DNA of 64,000 nucleotides, taken from contig JAWNZC010000351.1 of NCBI GenBank assembly GCA_035771165.1, forward strand, positions 6,918,501-6,982,500. The letters run 5' to 3'. The notes below the pieces were generated by a model. That model saw only the letters and a list, made by a program, of their open reading frames with translations, searched no databases and was not told the origin of the DNA. Each line of letters begins with the position of its first letter. Position 1 is the stretch's first letter. Made by a program: the position numbers and the translations under genes. This stretch comes from Paragorgia papillata. Taxonomy: Eukaryota; Cnidaria; Anthozoa; Scleralcyonacea; Coralliidae. This document shows, one piece after another, positions 1 through 8,200 of the stretch.

Positions 1-1219
1 TTTTGGAAGTAAATGAAGAAGGGGGTTTTAAAGTGTTTGTAAATGAAGAAGGGGCTTTTAGAAGAGGTTTAAAATTTAAATTTCGGTTAAATCCAAGCAC
101 CATTTTGTTTGTGGCCATGGTAAGAACATTGTTAAACCCAGCAACAGGATTAATTAAAATTTTAAGATCGCTGGGGATTAGAATTAAACCAGGACTTATT
201 GCAAAATTTAGGATAACATTTGTAGACTTTATTGCCTGCCTCATATTGCTAATACCGACAGTAATATCATCTTGCGCTATTGTATCATCCATTAACTTTT
301 TAAACACCTCTTGTGTTTGTAAACTTTTAGCACCTTGCCCAACAATGACCCACCTTGTTTTTGCCTGGGCTCCCAACACGCAGTAAACAAAAGATTCTAA
401 GGATTGTTGGAATAACTTTTGACCCAGTGGTGTAAGTCCATTACTATCTTTTGGAACAAAGTGTCTAAAATCATCTGGATGTCTTTTGGAAGTGGATACC
501 AACTCTTCGTAGGTATTAACCCTGCCAAAACTTTTTTGCTCCAACTTTACAAACCTGACTTCGTATCCGAGGTCTTTCATGTCTTGCGTAAATTCTTTAG
601 ATCCTTGAGTAGAATTACTTATTTTCTGGATCCAAACATCATTGGGGTTATGTTGTAAAATTTTTACAACACCACTCGTAAGATATCTTCTAAGTTTTTC
701 TGGATGCTTTAAAAATCTTCTGACTTGGTAAACATAATGGTAATGGGCAATACTTGTTAAAAAAGGAGACCTAAATCTTGCAAAACCGTTCTTGAAATGA
801 TTATTAGAAATACCGCACAGATAGCTCGCGACATAACTTGCCGCAATGGCAGTAAAATACGGAATAGTAAGAAAGTCATTTATGTCTGGATTCCTTGGTA
901 TTTTTGGTTGTTGGAATGTTAAGTCTATTGGGTCCAAGTCCAAAACAAAATTTTCATCTTTGTTAACAAATAGTATAACCCTGTTTGGGTCTACTGAACA
1001 TTTAGGTTGTTTTGAGAAATTTTGGACAGTCCCATTAGTACTCCAACCTTTAGGCCAGTATAAATATTGGGTATAATTTTTGTTTCTTTTAAACTCCTCA
1101 CTTTTAATGTCTAATGAAAAATGACCCCCACTTTTTAAAAACAAAATTTTGGTCTTCCAGAACTCAAATCTTGTTGGGTCAGCATTTGGATAAGTTTTTA
1201 AAAACTCTGTCTTAAGCAT
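1..1219 (-). CDS. Unknown Polinton protein, C-terminus cut by window edge
   Basis: The minus strand is open without a stop from an ATG at 1219 to the left edge, at least 406 codons; plus-strand ORFs here are its shadows. It starts MLKTEFLKTYPNADPTRFEF. A moderately hydrophobic stretch lies near residues 125 to 145 (ending ASYVASYLCGIS), followed by a His/Tyr/Arg-rich region. Near the cut end there is a short duplication with the core PSSFT. I do not recognise the family and see no catalytic motif. It diverges from the integrase gene across only 18 bases, so the two probably share a promoter. It could be a structural or other accessory protein of this Polinton lineage; that is a guess from position only. 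Confidence 0.8.
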   Translation of the reverse strand, partial: MLKTEFLKTYPNADPTRFEFWKTKILFLKSGGHFSLDIKSEEFKRNKNYTQYLYWPKGWSTNGTVQNFSKQPKCSVDPNRVILFVNKDENFVLDLDPIDLTFQQPKIPRNPDINDFLTIPYFTAIAASYVASYLCGISNNHFKNGFARFRSPFLTSIAHYHYVYQVRRFLKHPEKLRRYLTSGVVKILQHNPNDVWIQKISNSTQGSKEFTQDMKDLGYEVRFVKLEQKSFGRVNTYEELVSTSKRHPDDFRHFVPKDSNGLTPLGQKLFQQSLESFVYCVLGAQAKTRWVIVGQGAKSLQTQEVFKKLMDDTIAQDDITVGISNMRQAIKSTNVILNFAISPGLILIPSDLKILINPVAGFNNVLTMATNKMVLGFNRNLNFKPLLKAPSSFTNTLKPPSSFTSK

Positions 1220-1237
1220 TTTTATTTAAATAAAAAA
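1220..1237. promoter_or_regulatory. Palindromic bidirectional start region
   Basis: The 18 bases between two divergent ATGs are pure A/T and contain the palindrome TTTATTTAAATAAA, so each gene has AATAAA shortly upstream of its start. It is inferred to be a shared promoter or initiator because nothing else fits between the genes. Confidence 0.6.
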
Positions 1238-2221
1238 ATGAATGATAAACTTTTGCTTATTGACCTTGAACTTCGGGATATATACTACAACCCTGTAACA
1301 GGTTACCAATCCATGGAAAAACTTTACCAAGCAGCATTAGACCAAAATGTTGAAGGTGTTTCAAGAAAGTTGGTAAAAGAATGGTTACATTACCAAAGGG
1401 TATTTACATTGCACAAACCCATTAGGAAACCAAGAAGATATCAAAAAACATTTGTTAAAAATCTTGCTGACCAACTTCAAATGGATCTTGTTGATATGGG
1501 TAAATTTGGTTCTGAAAATAATGATCAAAAGTGGATATTGACTGGAATAGAAATTTTAAGCAGATTTGCATTCTCAGTTCCAGTCCACAGAAAAAACACA
1601 GTGAGTATGGTTCCTGGGGTTACCAAAATGCTAACAGAATTTAAGGACCATTTTGGTAAATATCCAGAAATAGTCCAATTTGATGAGGGGAGGGAATTTT
1701 ACAATGTTGGGGTAAAAACCCTCTTAAAATCTTTTGGCATCCACTATTTCTCATCCAGATCAGACCGTAAGGCAGCTGTTGTAGAAAGATTTAACCGGAC
1801 ATTAAAAACCAGGATGTGGAAATATTTTACATTTACAGGAAATAAAAAGTGGTTAAACATCCTTGATAAATTTACAGCAAGTTACAACAACACAAAACAT
1901 AGCACAATTAAAATGAAGCCAAAGGATGTCAATGATGAGAACCAATCCAAAGTTTTCTTTACACTGTATGGAATTCCACCCCTTGAAGGTAGTGTAAAAC
2001 CTAAATTTAAAACTGGAGATCATGTAAGAATACAAAAATATAGAAAAAATTTCGCTAAAGGATATGATCCAAATTTTACGAATGAAATTTTTACAATATC
2101 AGCTGTTTTTAGGGGAAATCCTGTTATGTATAGAATTAAGGATAAGGAGGAGGATATTTTGGGAAAATTTTATGGAGAAGAACTTGTTAAAGTTATTGGT
2201 ACCCAAATAAATAATGGATGA
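1238..2221 (+). CDS. Polinton integrase (retroviral-type DDE)
   Basis: A 327-residue integrase. The rve core runs from about residue 70 to 235 with the catalytic triad seen as D83 (QMDLVD), D149 (VQFDEG) and E183 (AVVERFNRTLK), a second spacing of 33 residues. Residues 258 to 319 form a small basic beta-rich tail (KTGDHVRI ... FYGEELVKV) like the chromo/SH3-like end of Polinton integrases. No HHCC zinc finger is evident at the N-terminus. Known role: it joins the linear element ends to host DNA. The start follows the divergent A/T palindrome, and the stop overlaps the next ORF by 8 bases. All three acidic residues are present, so it looks active. Confidence 0.93.
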   Translation: MNDKLLLIDLELRDIYYNPVTGYQSMEKLYQAALDQNVEGVSRKLVKEWLHYQRVFTLHKPIRKPRRYQKTFVKNLADQLQMDLVDMGKFGSENNDQKWILTGIEILSRFAFSVPVHRKNTVSMVPGVTKMLTEFKDHFGKYPEIVQFDEGREFYNVGVKTLLKSFGIHYFSSRSDRKAAVVERFNRTLKTRMWKYFTFTGNKKWLNILDKFTASYNNTKHSTIKMKPKDVNDENQSKVFFTLYGIPPLEGSVKPKFKTGDHVRIQKYRKNFAKGYDPNFTNEIFTISAVFRGNPVMYRIKDKEEDILGKFYGEELVKVIGTQINNG

Positions 2222-3548
2222 TGGTCTTGGAGAAACTTCTCAGGAAAATATTGAAATGGAAGATATGAGTAAACAAGAAGAAACCAAAGATGATTTTGGA
2301 GAAGCGGAAACATCTTTTGAGTCATCTTTTCCCCGTTCCTATTTTGATGATCTTGACAATCTTTTTGGTGAATATGATAAGGTTTTTGGTGATGATGGTC
2401 CTACACTAGTTGGCGAAAATGAAAGAAATGAAATGAGGGAAAGACTTAGTAAAAGACCTGTACAATTTAAAGGTGAGCCGGATGAATTATATCAAAAAAG
2501 ACTGAAAACCTTTGTAGCAGGCGAGTCCAGAAGACTAAGTTTAGACGCTACAAAGATAAAAAAAGACTTTTTTGAAGATGAGTTAAGTCAAACAGTAAGA
2601 AAGAATGATGGTAAAGCAAGTAAAAAATTGTATGAAAAAAGTATATTTACCCGCAATCCAGAAAAACCTGAGATCATCGACGGACTTAAGTTTGAAGGTG
2701 TACTAGTTATGGTTAGAGATGCTAACGGCGATTTTGACTATTCCAACGGGAAAGGGAAAAAAGTTGCCGACAAAATCCAAATATTTAAGGATTTGTTAAA
2801 AAAAGCAAGTGTTGAACATTTAGGAACTGGAGCTGGTCGCATAGAAAATGAACAAAAAATAAGCCCCCAAGCCGCCGAAGCAGTTCAAAAAACAGTTGCT
2901 GAAGAATTAAAGGATGATGTAACAATAGGGATGGATAACATTGAAGCAAATGATAATGGAGAAATTGATAAAGAAGCTGGTGACGGTGCTCTTCGAAATC
3001 TTGGTGGAACTATAAAGGCTAAACAACTGGATGCTGTTGAAGCTAACCAAAAGTTTTGGAAAGATATGACCGACAAAGAAAAAGATCCAGTAAAAAAAAG
3101 AAAGTTTAAGGAGGTTGAGGTTGTGTGCGAACTAAGGGCTGAACAACTTAGATTGGAAGCAAACATGGTCCCGAAAACTGGCTATGTTAAAGGTTTGCTT
3201 AGAGACCATGTTTTAACCAGACTTGAAAGGTTTAAAGTATGGGCAAAGGAAAACATTGGTGCATTGGCTGGCATTTCCATTACTATTGCTGGAATTATAA
3301 CAACAGTAGTATTGGCTGGAGGAAAAGGAGTAGCAGCTGCTGCAAAGGCAACAGGGGCATTAGGAAAGGCTCTTGCAAAACTTGCGAAAACTGCTTTACC
3401 AATATTGGTTCCAATTCTAAATTTGCTTGCAACCGCATTATCCTGGGGAGCAAAAGGAATAGCATGGTTGGCGAAAAATCTGTGGGTCCTTGCAATAGGA
3501 CTTACCTATATTGTTTACAAAGAATATAAAGAAAGATACAATAAATGA
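2214..3548 (+). CDS. Unknown Polinton protein with hydrophobic C-terminus
   Basis: A 444-residue protein. Residues 1 to about 90 are very acidic, the middle is charged and probably helical, and residues 346 to 444 hold three hydrophobic segments (about 350-368, 392-408, 422-436) with Gly/Ala/Lys-rich linkers and a basic end (KEYKERYNK). That tail could insert in or disrupt membranes. The ATG lies inside the end of the integrase ORF, and the stop overlaps the next start in ATGA, so the three ORFs form one tightly packed unit. I do not recognise a family. A minor-capsid or membrane-lytic role is possible by analogy with adenovirus-like systems, but the sequence does not show it. Confidence 0.85.
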   Translation: MDDGLGETSQENIEMEDMSKQEETKDDFGEAETSFESSFPRSYFDDLDNLFGEYDKVFGDDGPTLVGENERNEMRERLSKRPVQFKGEPDELYQKRLKTFVAGESRRLSLDATKIKKDFFEDELSQTVRKNDGKASKKLYEKSIFTRNPEKPEIIDGLKFEGVLVMVRDANGDFDYSNGKGKKVADKIQIFKDLLKKASVEHLGTGAGRIENEQKISPQAAEAVQKTVAEELKDDVTIGMDNIEANDNGEIDKEAGDGALRNLGGTIKAKQLDAVEANQKFWKDMTDKEKDPVKKRKFKEVEVVCELRAEQLRLEANMVPKTGYVKGLLRDHVLTRLERFKVWAKENIGALAGISITIAGIITTVVLAGGKGVAAAAKATGALGKALAKLAKTALPILVPILNLLATALSWGAKGIAWLAKNLWVLAIGLTYIVYKEYKERYNK

Positions 3549-4042
3549 ACACAGATGAAATCAAATTCGAAGAAGAATTACCCCAGACGCAAAATCCAAA
3601 CCTTAGAGAAGAGCTTATCCAACTTTCTGTTGAAAACAAAATTAAATATTCGGAAAAATACCTTAAAAAAGCTACAATAACAGCATTAGAAAAAATTAAG
3701 TTTAACTACAACATGAAACAGCAGGATCGTGTAAATACACTGTTAACAGAAACTATTATAAACAAATTTTCAGTGTTAATGGAGCAGTTAGATCTAATAA
3801 AAAATGATGAAGAGCTTGGAGAAGAATTATCAACAAACAAACTCTTCTGCGATGATGTCAAATCCCTGGTAACAAAAATATCCCCCTATATTCCAATGAT
3901 CGGATTGCTATGTGGAGGGATAATAGTAGTTAAACATATTTGGAAAAAACCATCATCAAATAAAGATGATAAAGTACAGAATGATCAGGATCCTAGCACA
4001 AGCGACAATAGTAGCAATTTTTCTGATCCCAATAACAGTTGA
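3545..4042 (+). CDS. Small protein with one membrane segment
   Basis: A 165-residue protein. Residues 1 to 110 are acidic and helical. One membrane segment lies at about 113-130 (IPMIGLLCGGIIVV), followed by basic HIWKK and a short Ser/Asp/Asn-rich tail. It starts at the overlapping ATGA of the preceding ORF, with AATAAA sharing its last base with the ATG. The neighbouring protein is also predicted to touch membranes, so the two may act together. No family was recognised. Confidence 0.8.
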   Translation: MNTDEIKFEEELPQTQNPNLREELIQLSVENKIKYSEKYLKKATITALEKIKFNYNMKQQDRVNTLLTETIINKFSVLMEQLDLIKNDEELGEELSTNKLFCDDVKSLVTKISPYIPMIGLLCGGIIVVKHIWKKPSSNKDDKVQNDQDPSTSDNSSNFSDPNNS

Positions 4043-4086
4043 GTTAATATTGGTTAAATTTTTGGTCATAGGAAGCTTTAAAAATG

Positions 4087-4112
4087 TTTCCTAATCTATT
4101 TGGATTAGGAAA
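4087..4112 (+). terminator. Perfect hairpin after the overlapping ORF unit
   Basis: A 10-bp perfect stem, TTTCCTAATC with GATTAGGAAA, around a 6-base loop, 44 bases after the stop of the 165-residue ORF. It is probably a 3-prime end or processing signal, judged from its placement and the similar hairpins after other ORFs here. Confidence 0.55.
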
Positions 4113-4130
4113 ATTTAAAGTTTTTAATAA

Positions 4131-4271
4131 ATGGAGTGTAAAATATTTTCAAACTGGATTAGAAAAAGGAAAGACCGCCAAAACCTAATTTTAAGACAAA
4201 AATGGGAAAAACGCCAAAAACTAATTTTAGATAAAAAATGGTTTATAAACAACTACGAAATTCCTCTCTAA
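4131..4271 (+). CDS. 46-residue basic micro-ORF
   Basis: An ATG at 4131 opens 46 codons ending TAA at 4271. The product begins MECKIFSNWIRKRKDRQ and carries two related segments (RQNLILRQKW and RQKLILDKKW), so it looks like an internally duplicated basic helix. Support for its being real: the start context is AATAAATGG, the same as the polymerase start, it sits between a hairpin and the next gene, and the internal duplication keeps frame. Length alone would not support it. Function unknown. Confidence 0.5.
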   Translation: MECKIFSNWIRKRKDRQNLILRQKWEKRQKLILDKKWFINNYEIPL

Positions 4272-4316
4272 AAAGTTGCCAAAAAAGAATGCTTAAATTT
4301 TTGGATCCGAAATAAA

Positions 4317-4631
4317 ATGGGAAACTCTAAAAGCAAGCCAAAAGAAAAATTTAACAAAAACCATATTACAAGAAAGGGGTTCCAATTTGGGATAAGTTTT
4401 GGGAAGGAAGATCTAACAATGGAGGGAAATATTCAAATAGGGTGGACAAACAAAACAATAAAAAACTATTCTTTGCCAAAATGCCCTGAAGAACCTTTAG
4501 AAGTTTTAGAAAATTCTTTACCAGAACCTTTACCATTACCTTTAGAAGAACCTTTAGAAAATTCTTTAGAAAATTCTTTAGAAAATTCTTTAGAAAATTC
4601 TTCGCCAAAATTTCTAGAAAAACCTTTATAA
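4317..4631 (+). CDS. Putative N-myristoylated protein with ENSL repeats
   Basis: A 104-residue protein beginning MGNSKSKPKEKF. Gly2 and Ser6 with flanking lysines match the N-myristoyltransferase consensus and resemble the Src-family N-terminus, so lipid anchoring at the host plasma membrane is expected if it is expressed. Residues 58 to 104 are Pro/Glu/Leu-rich with four in-frame ENSL units from a 12-bp repeat at about 4553-4602. AATAAA directly abuts the ATG. The low-complexity tail probably varies between copies. No family was recognised. Confidence 0.72.
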   Translation: MGNSKSKPKEKFNKNHITRKGFQFGISFGKEDLTMEGNIQIGWTNKTIKNYSLPKCPEEPLEVLENSLPEPLPLPLEEPLENSLENSLENSLENSSPKFLEKPL

Positions 4632-4638
4632 TAAAACA

Positions 4639-5061
4639 ATGGAACCACAAAGCGTTAGCAAAGCCCTGTTTAAAAGAAGAATGGATGAAAGAAGAAAATT
4701 TGGAGAAGATCTTAAAAAAATCCGCGAGGAAAACCCTGTTTGCCACCATTCCAGAGCAGAGTTAAGAACCCTGGCTAAAAAAATTGGAATAAAGGGGGTT
4801 GGAGGAATGAACCTTAAAACACTCTGTGAAAGTCTTGATATTCCGCTGGTTAAAAATGAAACCTTTGACAGATGTAACAGAGAGCAAATTAAAAACCCTG
4901 TTGAAATAACATTTACAGGTATGGGTGGAAGAAAAACAAAATTCCGTAGTATTTACAAAGCAGCATCCTGTTTAAATAAAAACCCTAGTTGTATTCCATA
5001 TTATATAAAGAGGGGATACCCAGTTCTTTACAATGGAAAAGTCCAACATATTAGCCGTTAA
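4639..5061 (+). CDS. SAP/NUMOD1-like DNA-binding protein
   Basis: A 140-residue basic protein. Residues 39-70 (ELRTLAKKIGIKGVGGMNLK, then TLCESL) read like a SAP-type helix-extended-helix, and residues 101-131 (KFRSIYKAASCLNKNPSCIP, then YYIKRG) match the pattern of NUMOD1 DNA-binding helices found with homing endonucleases. No nuclease motif is present, so it is probably a DNA-binding accessory protein. It starts 7 bases after the preceding stop, with AATAAA upstream. The domain calls are by eye. Confidence 0.72.
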   Translation: MEPQSVSKALFKRRMDERRKFGEDLKKIREENPVCHHSRAELRTLAKKIGIKGVGGMNLKTLCESLDIPLVKNETFDRCNREQIKNPVEITFTGMGGRKTKFRSIYKAASCLNKNPSCIPYYIKRGYPVLYNGKVQHISR

Positions 5062-5089
5062 ATTTAAAAACCTTTTTACTTCCTTTTTT

Positions 5090-5116
5090 AATTTCTAGTT
5101 TTAAAAACTAGGAATT
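5090..5116. terminator. Palindromic hairpin, copy 1
   Basis: A near-perfect palindrome of two 13-base arms (core CTAGTTTT/AAAACTAG) lies 28 bases after the stop of the SAP/NUMOD1-like ORF. An identical 27-base copy lies at 5172-5198. It fits a transcript-end hairpin; being symmetric, it could also be a protein-binding site. Confidence 0.5.
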
Positions 5117-5171
5117 ATAAATATTAATTAAAACACTATAATAAAGAAGTAAAGTTTAGTATCTGTATTCT

Positions 5172-5198
5172 AATTTCTAGTTTTAAAAACTAGGAATT
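5172..5198. repeat. Palindromic hairpin, copy 2, upstream of polymerase
   Basis: An exact repeat of the 27-base palindrome at 5090, placed 46 bases before the polymerase start. The bases between the copies are A/T-rich with a second TATAATAAA motif near 5136 that has no ATG. It may be a duplicated leader of the polymerase gene. Confidence 0.5.
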
Positions 5199-5244
5199 AA
5201 CAAGTTTTTTTTGAAGTTTTTTTTGGAGTTTTTTACTATAATAA

Positions 5245-8200
5245 ATGGAAACAGATACCAAACTTCTGAAAAAGCGGGAAAATGCCCGCTTAAGAAAAAG
5301 AAGGCAGTTACAAAGGGATCGCGAAATGAAACCCTTCAAACCTGAAAGACTTGCAAAACTCCAACAGGAAAAGGAGCTTAAAGATGCAAGAAAACAGGTG
5401 CGAGAAGCAAAAAAAGAAACAAAGCAACAGGAACTAGCTGCTAGAAAAGAAGCAAAAAAGGCTAGAAGGATTATACTGAAAGAAACAAGAAAAGCAGAAA
5501 AGTTGGCCGAAAAATTAAAATGGCAACTGAAGTGGAAGGGGGATACCAAATTTGGCAAAAGAAGACAAGCCCTTGGAAACAAACTTGGCAAGATTTTTAA
5601 CAAAAGGACAAGAGAATTTAAAAAACTAAGAAAAACAGAGCCTAAACTTATTAAAAATTTTGCCAATAGAAAGGCTGCCCTGTATGAAATCTCAGGCCAT
5701 GGATTTAAAGATCCAACACTTTTCCTAGAAAAAACAACCCTGACTGTTAATAATTTAATTAACAATGTTAAAGGTCCTACTAAGACAAAAACAACCCTTA
5801 TTTGTAAACTCATAAAATATGATTACGTAGCTGGATGGGAAGATGTTGAAAAATTTTACTTTGTCTCCCATACGGAAGCAATGACTTCGGAGGAGGATGT
5901 AAGAGAGCTTTACGAATTAATGAAAAAGGAAATGCTTGAAAATCTGGCTTCCCACCAAAAGAAAAGTTCTGGGTGGGCTATAAGGTCTGTAGAAAGTTTA
6001 CATGTTTTGGTAACAAAATATAATCCTTTAAACGGTAGGCGCTATAGAGCTCTTCCAAAAGTTATCCAAGACAAAAAGGCCATTATTAATCCTAAAAACA
6101 AGTGTAACAACTGTTTCCTCTTTGCTGTTGCAATACACAATATGTTAAAAGAAAATCCAAAAATGTCCAACTTAGAAAGATGTGGCGAAAATGTCAAAAA
6201 ACAGGTAGCCAAATACAATATCAAAGGTCTGAAATTTCCCCTTAAGATTGAGGATATTTCCAAATTTGAGGATTTAAACAATATGAATGTTAACGTTTTT
6301 AGCTATGATTTCGAAAGACAAAATGTATTCCAAATGCAAATAAGTAGGAAAAACAACGACAACAATGTAGTAAACCTGTTCTGGCTCAATAAACATTATA
6401 GTACCATTAAAAGCAAAAGCAGGTTATTTTCAAAACAAGAAAACAACCACCAACACAAAAAGTTTTGGTGCGACTTTTGCCAAAACCCATTTACCACAAA
6501 AGCCAAAATGCTCCAACATAGGGAAATTTGTAAAATCCATGACGCCCAGGTCCAAATATATCCAACAAAGGGTAAGAATGATACCATGGGATGGAGCAAA
6601 AAGGATTACAAGAAAACACAAAATGTTCCCTTCATCTTTGTGTACGATTTTGAGTGCATGCTGGAACCAATGAATACGGTAGAACAAAGTAAGGACAAAA
6701 GTTTTACAACAAAATACCAAAGACATATTCCTAGCGGTTACTGCCTTCAAATTATATGCTCTGATCCTAACATCTATCCAGGTAAAGTTGTAAGCTATAC
6801 CAAAAAAGAGGAACATGAGAATATCTCAAGAATGTTGGTTGAAACTTTAGAAACTGAGTTTAAGGAAATTTGGGAAACTTATCTTAAAACCCCTAAACCA
6901 ATTATTATAAGCGAGGACCAAGAAAAAGAATTTAAAATGGCCAAAAACTGTTATGTTTGTGGGGAGGTTCTCTTGGAAGACAGGGTTAGGGACCACGACC
7001 ACCTTAATGGACAATACAGAGGACCAGCCCATAATGAATGTAATTATTCAATGAGTAGTGCCAAACATATCCCTGTAATAGCCCATAACAGCATGAATTA
7101 CGATATGCACTTTTTAATTAAAGTTTTGGGGGAAACAGAAGGTACAATTACTTGTATACCAAAGACGGATGAGGAGTATATAAGTGTTAGCAAGAAAATA
7201 TGGATGAATGCTGGTTTCCACAAAAAAAGATTACCCAATGGAAGTTTAAAAGTAAAGTGGGTTCCTTTTGAACTTAGATTTCTGGATTCCCTAAAGTTTA
7301 TGCCAAGTTCTTTGGATTCTCTTGTTAAAAACCTGAAACCAGAGGCTTTTGTGTATACAGAGAAAGTGTTTAAAGACCACCCAAAAGAGAGTGTTAACCT
7401 GTTAAAGAGAAAGGGTGTATTCCCCTACGAGTTTATGGATTCCCTGGAAAAGTTGGACTATCCAGGACTACCACCAAAGAAGGAATTCTACTCCAAACTT
7501 AACAACAGTAACATTTCAAATGAAGATTACAACCATGCCCAAACTGTTTGGAAAGCCTTTAAATGTAAAACAATGAGAGATTACCATGATCTCTACCTAA
7601 AACTTGATGTTACTCTCCTAACGGATGTAGTCCAAAATTTTAGAAAGAAAAGCAAACATACCTATGGGATTGACCCAATGTGGATTTACACAAGTCCTGG
7701 TCTGGCTTGGAATGGCTTACAAAAAATGGGCCAAAAGTTGGAACTAATAACGGAGCCTGACATGTTTCTCTTCTTCGAAAACAATATTCGTGGAGGAATA
7801 TCTTTAATCCCAGGTCGAAACTACTATGCCAACAACAAGTATATGGAAGAACACGATCCAAAGCAGGAAAGTTCCTTCATCTCATATTTAGACAGGAACA
7901 ACCTGTATGGGCATTCTATGTCAAAACCCCTCCCAATAAGAGATTTTAAGTGGATGGAAAAAGAGGAGCTGGAAAACTGGGAAGACTATCTTGTAGAAAC
8001 TAAGGATGGGGAAGAAGGAGTTGGATGCACTTTAGAAGTAGATTTGGAGTATCCGGAAGATCTACATGATCTCCACAATGATTTCCCCTTTGCGGCTGAA
8101 AAACTTGAAATTAATGGGGTTAAAAAACTGGTACCAAACCTTAACGATAAGAAGAAGTATATACTCCACTACAGAGCATTAAAACAATGTTTAAAATACA

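Noticed and set aside
3..1076. Three plus-strand ORFs of 76 to 127 codons at the left edge
   Set aside because: They are antisense shadows of the continuous minus-strand frame running from 1219 to the edge.
4366..4749. Minus-strand ORFs opposite the ENSL-repeat gene
   Set aside because: They are created by the 12-bp repeat and A-rich coding strand; the plus frame has the start motif.
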